A stretch of 64,000 nucleotides of DNA from AR5 sp041497115 (GTDB lineage Bacteria > Methylomirabilota > Methylomirabilia > Rokubacteriales > CSP1-6), in the NCBI GenBank assembly GCA_041497115.1, contig JBGQFW010000006.1, positions 1-64,000 of the forward strand. The letters run 5' to 3'. Every line of letters begins with the position of its first letter. The first letter of the stretch is position 1. Below the pieces are notes generated by a model, which was not told where the DNA came from, did no database searches, and worked only from the letters and a program-made list of their open reading frames with translations. This document shows, one piece after another, positions 59,739 through 64,000 of the stretch. The translations under genes were made by a program, and so were the position numbers.

Positions 59739-61442
59739 TCAGCGGACGAAGCCACGCCGCTGCAGCTCGGCCAGGATCAGCCGCGCGTTGTCCTCGATGG
59801 AGCGGCGCACGGTGTCCAGCGTCGCCTCGGCGGTCGCCGGCGGCTCGTAGGGATCGTTGATCCCGGTGAAGCCGGGCAGCTCGCCGCGGCGGGCCTTGGC
59901 GTAGAGCCCCTTGGTATCCCGGCTCTCGCACACCTCGAGGGGCGTGTCGACGAACACCTCGACGAACTGCTCGGCGCCCATCATGCCCCGGCACTCGGCG
60001 CGCGTCGCGCGATAGGGGCTGATCGCCGCCGTGATCACGACGCCGCCGTGGCGCACGATCTCCGCCGCCACGAACCCGATGCGCCGGATGTTGGTGTCGC
60101 GGTCCTCCTTGCTGAAGCCGAGCCCCTTCGACAGGTGCGTGCGGACGACGTCGCCGTCGAGCACCGTCACCTGGCGGCCGTGCTCGAGCAGCAGCGCGGT
60201 CAGCGCGTCGGCCGTCGCCGACTTGCCGCTGCCGCTCAGCCCGGTGAACCACACGCACACGCCCTGGCGGTGCCGCGGCGGGTAGGTCTCGGCCAGGATC
60301 TCGGCCACCTCCGGGCGCGTGAACCACTCCGGCAGCGGGACGCCGGCGTTGAGGAACTCGTTGCGCACCTGGGTGCCGGAGATCGCCGCCGTGCGCACGC
60401 CGGAGGGCACCGCCGAGATCTCCTCGTAGCGCTTCTCCTCGGGCAGGTAGACGAGCTCGCTGAACGGCACCATCGCGACGCCCAGCTCGTCGCGGTGGCG
60501 GGCCACCAGCTCCTGCGCGTCGTAGGGGCCGTAGAACGGCGTGCCCCGGGAGTCGACGCCGGGGCTCGCGTGGTCGCGGCCGACGATGAAGTGGTTGGCG
60601 CCGTGGTTGCGCCGGATGATCGCGTGCCACAGCGCCTCGCGCGGCCCCGCCATGCGCATGGCGAGCGGCAGCAGCGACAGGAGAATGCGGTCCGGCTCCC
60701 AGTGGCGCGCCGCCAGCGCGCGATAGGTGCGCACGCGCGTGTAGTGATCCACGTCGCCGGGCTTCGTCATACCGACCGAGGGGTGCAGCAGCAGCACGCC
60801 GTCCACGCCGGCGGCGGCGCGCTTGGTCAGCTCCTCGTGGACGCGGTGAAGCGGGTTGCGCGTCTGGAAGGCGACGACGTTGGCGCGCCCGAGCCCGGCC
60901 AGCCGCGCCCGCACCTGGGCCGGTGTGAGCCGCAGGTCGCTGAAGTCGTAGTGGGCGGGCAGGCGCAACACCTCAAGGGCGCCGGCGACGTTGCGCGGCC
61001 CCCATCGGTGCATCTCGGCGACCAGCGGGTGGGCGGTGTCGAGCGTGCCGAACACCCCGCGCGCGACGGTGTCGCGGTCCCACTCGTAGATCTCCTGCAC
61101 GGTGAGGACGGCGAGGATCTCGTTGCGGGCGTCGCGCAGGGCGACCCGGGCGTCGAGCCGGACCGGCGCGTCGCGCTCGACCGGCAGGACCACCGGGATC
61201 GGGAACAGGGTGCCGCCGGCCAGCCGCATCTCCGCGACGCAGCGCTCGTGGTCGGCGCGCCCCATGAAACGGTCGAGCGGCGAGAAGCCGCCGGTGGCGA
61301 GCAGCTCGAGGTCGCACACCGCGCGGTCGGAGAGCACCAGCGAGGGGAGCCGGCCCGCCTCGGCGCACAGCGCCGCCGCCGCCTCACCCCGCACGACGAG
61401 ATCCACCAGCCGGTCCCCGTAGGGCGCGATCAGCTGAGCCAT
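59739..61442 (-). CDS. bifunctional sulfate adenylyltransferase / adenylylsulfate kinase
   Basis: Makes PAPS, the sulfate donor. The 567-residue fusion has an N-terminal ATP sulfurylase (FQTRNPLHRVHEELTKRA with the QxRNPxHxxHE motif, and VGRDHASPGVDS) and a C-terminal APS kinase (FTGLSGSGKSATADAL, DGDVVRTHL, ISPYRATRAECR). The arrangement is Sat then CysC, full length. It lies in the glycan locus rather than with assimilation genes, so it probably feeds the sulfotransferase at 42011. The 65-bp gap upstream holds a -10-like box 8 nt before the ATG. Confidence 0.92.
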   Translation of the reverse strand: MAQLIAPYGDRLVDLVVRGEAAAALCAEAGRLPSLVLSDRAVCDLELLATGGFSPLDRFMGRADHERCVAEMRLAGGTLFPIPVVLPVERDAPVRLDARVALRDARNEILAVLTVQEIYEWDRDTVARGVFGTLDTAHPLVAEMHRWGPRNVAGALEVLRLPAHYDFSDLRLTPAQVRARLAGLGRANVVAFQTRNPLHRVHEELTKRAAAGVDGVLLLHPSVGMTKPGDVDHYTRVRTYRALAARHWEPDRILLSLLPLAMRMAGPREALWHAIIRRNHGANHFIVGRDHASPGVDSRGTPFYGPYDAQELVARHRDELGVAMVPFSELVYLPEEKRYEEISAVPSGVRTAAISGTQVRNEFLNAGVPLPEWFTRPEVAEILAETYPPRHRQGVCVWFTGLSGSGKSATADALTALLLEHGRQVTVLDGDVVRTHLSKGLGFSKEDRDTNIRRIGFVAAEIVRHGGVVITAAISPYRATRAECRGMMGAEQFVEVFVDTPLEVCESRDTKGLYAKARRGELPGFTGINDPYEPPATAEATLDTVRRSIEDNARLILAELQRRGFVR

Positions 61443-61450
61443 GAGCGTTC

Positions 61451-61483
61451 AGTATTTGAACACACCGCCCGAACGGGGGTCAA
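61451..61483 (-). promoter_or_regulatory. -10-like box and TTGACC upstream of sat-cysC
   Basis: On the - strand, TTGACC (61483-61478) and AATACT (61456-61451), the latter ending 8 nt before ATG 61442, with no ribosome binding site between. The 21-bp spacing is too long for one classical promoter; TTCAAA at 17-bp spacing is an alternative -10. The 61443-61507 gap also holds a short inverted repeat, CCGCCCGAACGGGGG. If AATACT is used the mRNA would be leaderless. Confidence 0.4.
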
Positions 61484-61507
61484 CCCAATTCCGGGGTCGG
61501 CGGCGGG

Positions 61508-62701
61508 TCAGCCGGCGAAGTGGCCGAAGACCTTGGCGACGGCGGCGATGACGTCGCCGGCGTCCGCGTCGCTCAGGCGGGCCGACAGCGGCAGCGTCAG
61601 CAACCGGTCGTAGGCGGACTCGGCCACCGGGCAGCAGGAGTGCGGATAGCCGAGGCGCTGGTAGTACGGATGGCGGTAGACGGGGATGTAGTGCACGGTG
61701 ACGCCGATGCCCTCGGCCCGCAGCGCGGCGAAGATCTCGTCGCGCCCGGCGCGCACGCGCGCGGCGTCGAGGAGGATCGGGAAGATGTGCCAGGCGTGAC
61801 GGACGTCGGGGGCCACGCTGGGGATGATCACCCCCGGCACCTCGGCGAGCGCGCGCCGGTAGAGGTCGGCGAGGGCCGCGCGCCGGGCCAGGAAGCGGTC
61901 GAGCTTGGCGAGCTGACTCAGCCCGAGCGCGCACTGCAGATCGGTGAGCCGGTAGTTGAAGCCGAGGTCGACCATCTCGTAGTGCCACTGGCCGGCCGCG
62001 TGCCGGGCCGACGCCTCGCTGCTGATGCCGTGGTTGCGGAAGCGCGCCGCCCGGGCGGCGCGCTCGGCGTCGTCGGTCAGCACCATGCCGCCCTCGCCGG
62101 TGGTGATCGCCTTCACCGGGTGAAAGCTCAGCGTGGTCAGGTCGGCCTGGGTGCCGAGCGGGCGGCCGCGGTACTCGGCGCCCAGCGCGTGGGCGGCGTC
62201 GTCGATGAGCCGCAGGCCGCGGGCGCGCGCCAGCTCCCCCAGCGCGGCGAGATCGGAGGGCTGGCCGGCGAAGTCCACCGTCATGATCGCGCGCGTGCGC
62301 GGGGTGACGGCGGCGCCGGCCCGCGCGGGATCGAGGTTGAGGGTGTCGGGACGGACGTCGCAGAAGACCGGCCGGCCGCCGAGGTAGAGGACGGCGTTGG
62401 CGCTGGCCGCGAACGTCAGCGCGGGGACGATGACCTCGTCCCCCGGCCCGATCTCCGCCGCGAACGCCGCCGCGTGCAGCGCGGCGGTGCCAGAGGCCAC
62501 CGCCACCGCGTGGCGGGCGCCGACGCGCTCGGCGACGCGCCGCTCGAACTCGGCCACCCGCGGCCCGGTGGTGATCCAGTCGTCGCGTAGCGCGCGCGTC
62601 ACCGCCTCGACGTCGTCGTCCTCGATCACCTGCCCGCCGTACGGCAGCAGCTGCCGGCGCACCGGCGTCCCCCCGTGGAGCGCGAGGCGCTCACCGCTCA
62701 C
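61508..62701 (-). CDS. pseC: UDP-4-amino-4,6-dideoxy-L-altrosamine aminotransferase (PseC)
   Basis: Aminates C4 of the PseB product with glutamate. The 397-residue DegT/DnrJ/EryC1 enzyme keeps the PLP lysine, Lys197 in SFHPVKAITTGEGG, with VASGTAALHAAAFA, MTVDFAGQPSD, and FNYRLTDLQCALGLSQL typical of PseC. N-terminal PYGGQVIEDDDVEAV also fits. GTG 62701 overlaps the membrane protein gene upstream as GTGA. Compare the ColD-like protein at 34201, where the same lysine is His. Confidence 0.9.
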   Translation of the reverse strand: MSGERLALHGGTPVRRQLLPYGGQVIEDDDVEAVTRALRDDWITTGPRVAEFERRVAERVGARHAVAVASGTAALHAAAFAAEIGPGDEVIVPALTFAASANAVLYLGGRPVFCDVRPDTLNLDPARAGAAVTPRTRAIMTVDFAGQPSDLAALGELARARGLRLIDDAAHALGAEYRGRPLGTQADLTTLSFHPVKAITTGEGGMVLTDDAERAARAARFRNHGISSEASARHAAGQWHYEMVDLGFNYRLTDLQCALGLSQLAKLDRFLARRAALADLYRRALAEVPGVIIPSVAPDVRHAWHIFPILLDAARVRAGRDEIFAALRAEGIGVTVHYIPVYRHPYYQRLGYPHSCCPVAESAYDRLLTLPLSARLSDADAGDVIAAVAKVFGHFAG

Positions 62702-64000
62702 GACCGCGGCCTCACCTGCCAGAGCGTCTGGAGCCGTTCACCGAAGAGGTAGATCGGCTCCTGGGCCTCCTCCCAGTAGGTCAGCACCGGGACCAGATCG
62801 TAGCGCTGCCGCAGCCCGGCCGCGAACGCCTCGAAGTCGCGCGTCGTGAACCGCTCGCCCGGCCGGCGCACGAGGGCGTGGTTGATGCCGAACAGCGTGT
62901 AGGGGCCGGGCACGAGGTTGTAGACGAACACCCGCCGGCCGAGCACGAGCTGGGTCGCGATGGTCTCGCGCACGACGCCGAAGCCGTCCTCCTTCGACTT
63001 CTCGCGGAACACGTCCTTGACGTTAACGTGATGCTCGTCGTTGCGCGCCAGCACCGCGTCCAGCCCGGACTCGGCGGAGACGAAGAAGTCGTCGGCCCGG
63101 AACTCGCTGCGCGCGCGCGCGGCCAGCGCCTGCTGCTGGCGCCCGTAGCGATAGTAGGGCAGCATCGCGCCCCAGGCGTTGCCGGCAACGACCACCACCA
63201 GCAGCGCGGCGACGAGGCCGACCTGGCGCCGGCACGCGCGTGGCCCGACGTCGGGCGCGAGCCGGGTCACGATCGGTCCGAGCAGCAGGAGGACCAGCAG
63301 CGGGGGCAGAGTCAGCAGGTGGTACTTGGCGGCGCCAGGCCAGAACCACGAGTTGAGGACGACCTTGCCGGCGAGCCACCACGCTCCGCACAGCACCAGC
63401 GCCAGCAGGCCGTGCTCGAGGACACGCCGACGCGCCCACCAGGCCTCCGCCGCGAGCGCGAGCAGCAGGCCACAGCCGACCACGCCGAGGCTCACGAGCG
63501 CGACCACCGTGCCGTGCGCGAAGAGCGCCGGCTCGCGCAGCGCGTCGCTCAGCACCTGCACGCCGAAGAGCAGCGCGCTGAGCTGGCCCTTGAGCAGCTT
63601 GAGCGGCGTGACGAGCACCCCCGTCGTCTCGTACACTTCGTGCGGTCGCCAGACTTGGCGCACGTTGATGATGTACCACGCGCCGAGCTCGTCCAGACCC
63701 CGCGCGCCCTTCAGCGCCACGCCGACCAGGATCGACAGCGCGACGGTAGTCGCGACGCCGACGCCGACGTAGACGAGCGCGGCGCGCAGGGCGCGGCGCG
63801 GCGGCTGGCCGACGAAGCCGGCCGCCACCGCGCCGGCGCCGAACAAGACGGCGCTTCGCAGCAGCAGACCCTCCGCAGCGTTGAAGAACGCGAGGACGCC
63901 GGCGAAGCGCCAGTCGTAGGGCCGTCCGCTCGTCCGCCGGCGCACGAACAGGTAGAACAGCCACAGCACGGCGCCGAGCGCCAGGTGGTGGGTGTCGGCG
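62698..64000 (-). CDS. polytopic membrane protein, GT-C/GT39-like (5' end outside window)
   Basis: At least 433 codons, with the frame open to the window edge, so the N-terminus is missing. About nine hydrophobic segments are followed by a soluble C-terminal domain of some 150 residues (FRADDFFVSAESGLDAVLA onward, ending LWQVRPRS). THHLALGA near the visible start and the overall plan resemble bacterial GT-C glycosyltransferases that use lipid-linked sugars at the periplasmic face. No exact family is recognised. It overlaps pseC as GTGA and so belongs to the same transcript. Confidence 0.65.
   Translation of the reverse strand, partial: ADTHHLALGAVLWLFYLFVRRRTSGRPYDWRFAGVLAFFNAAEGLLLRSAVLFGAGAVAAGFVGQPPRRALRAALVYVGVGVATTVALSILVGVALKGARGLDELGAWYIINVRQVWRPHEVYETTGVLVTPLKLLKGQLSALLFGVQVLSDALREPALFAHGTVVALVSLGVVGCGLLLALAAEAWWARRRVLEHGLLALVLCGAWWLAGKVVLNSWFWPGAAKYHLLTLPPLLVLLLLGPIVTRLAPDVGPRACRRQVGLVAALLVVVVAGNAWGAMLPYYRYGRQQQALAARARSEFRADDFFVSAESGLDAVLARNDEHHVNVKDVFREKSKEDGFGVVRETIATQLVLGRRVFVYNLVPGPYTLFGINHALVRRPGERFTTRDFEAFAAGLRQRYDLVPVLTYWEEAQEPIYLFGERLQTLWQVRPRS

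Overview
The window is very GC-rich bacterial chromosome (about 70% or more by eye), densely packed, with most neighbouring genes overlapping by a few bases. Kdo phosphatase, O-antigen ligase and pseudaminic acid genes point to a Gram-negative envelope. The base composition, DapL-type lysine pathway and general gene content resemble Methylomirabilota/Candidatus Rokubacteria genomes. That placement is an impression, not a proof. No tRNA, rRNA, CRISPR array, integrase or insertion sequence was seen.

Left part (1-22.6 kb, mostly + strand): core metabolism and housekeeping. An alpha/beta hydrolase converges on an M23 endopeptidase. Then alaC, hom, a flippase-like membrane protein, lysC, a zinc alcohol dehydrogenase, a DksA/TraR protein, comEA, comEC and dapL run in one direction. 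A stand-alone rpoA lies on the - strand and diverges from mltG, which is followed by plsC, argH, an LptM-like lipoprotein with fibronectin III repeats, dapA, dapB, a truncated fumarylacetoacetate hydrolase remnant, folB, folK and an ECF sigma/anti-sigma pair. LysC, DapA, DapB and DapL give most of a DapL-type route from aspartate to meso-diaminopimelate; Hom branches to threonine/methionine. Asd and DapF are not in the window.

Right part (22.9-64 kb, all - strand): a run of about 39 genes, most joined by GTGA/ATGA overlaps, forming one surface-glycan locus. Transcription runs from the right edge leftward. The right half carries sialic-acid-like sugar genes (PseC, PseB, PseG, PseH, PseI and an SpsF-type cytidylyltransferase). 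Mixed among them are an unusual acyl module (acyl carrier protein, KASIII-like synthase, AAC(3)-like acyltransferase, an unassigned 204-residue protein), an MsbA-like ABC exporter, a fused EPS-type MarR regulator, PAPS synthesis (Sat-CysC) and a B12/radical SAM enzyme. The left half carries a sulfotransferase, many glycosyltransferases and methyltransferases, a polysaccharide deacetylase, a second B12/radical SAM enzyme, a ColD/ColC-like pair for a 3,6-dideoxy sugar, a polyprenyl-phosphate sugar transferase, an O-antigen ligase and KdsC. Together they suggest a sulfated, methylated and acylated O-antigen or capsule containing a nonulosonic acid and possibly a dideoxyhexose.

The most striking non-coding structure is a family of long palindromic elements (GC-rich arms of 28-39 bp around a 73-85 nt core). 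They fill all three convergent gene junctions. Three copies share core ends while both arms change together. Other unusual points are extended -10-like boxes 8-9 nt before several ATGs (possible leaderless mRNAs), two genes whose best start is CTG inside a CTGA overlap, an isolated and somewhat divergent rpoA, and a radical SAM enzyme with a C-x6-C-x2-C cluster motif.
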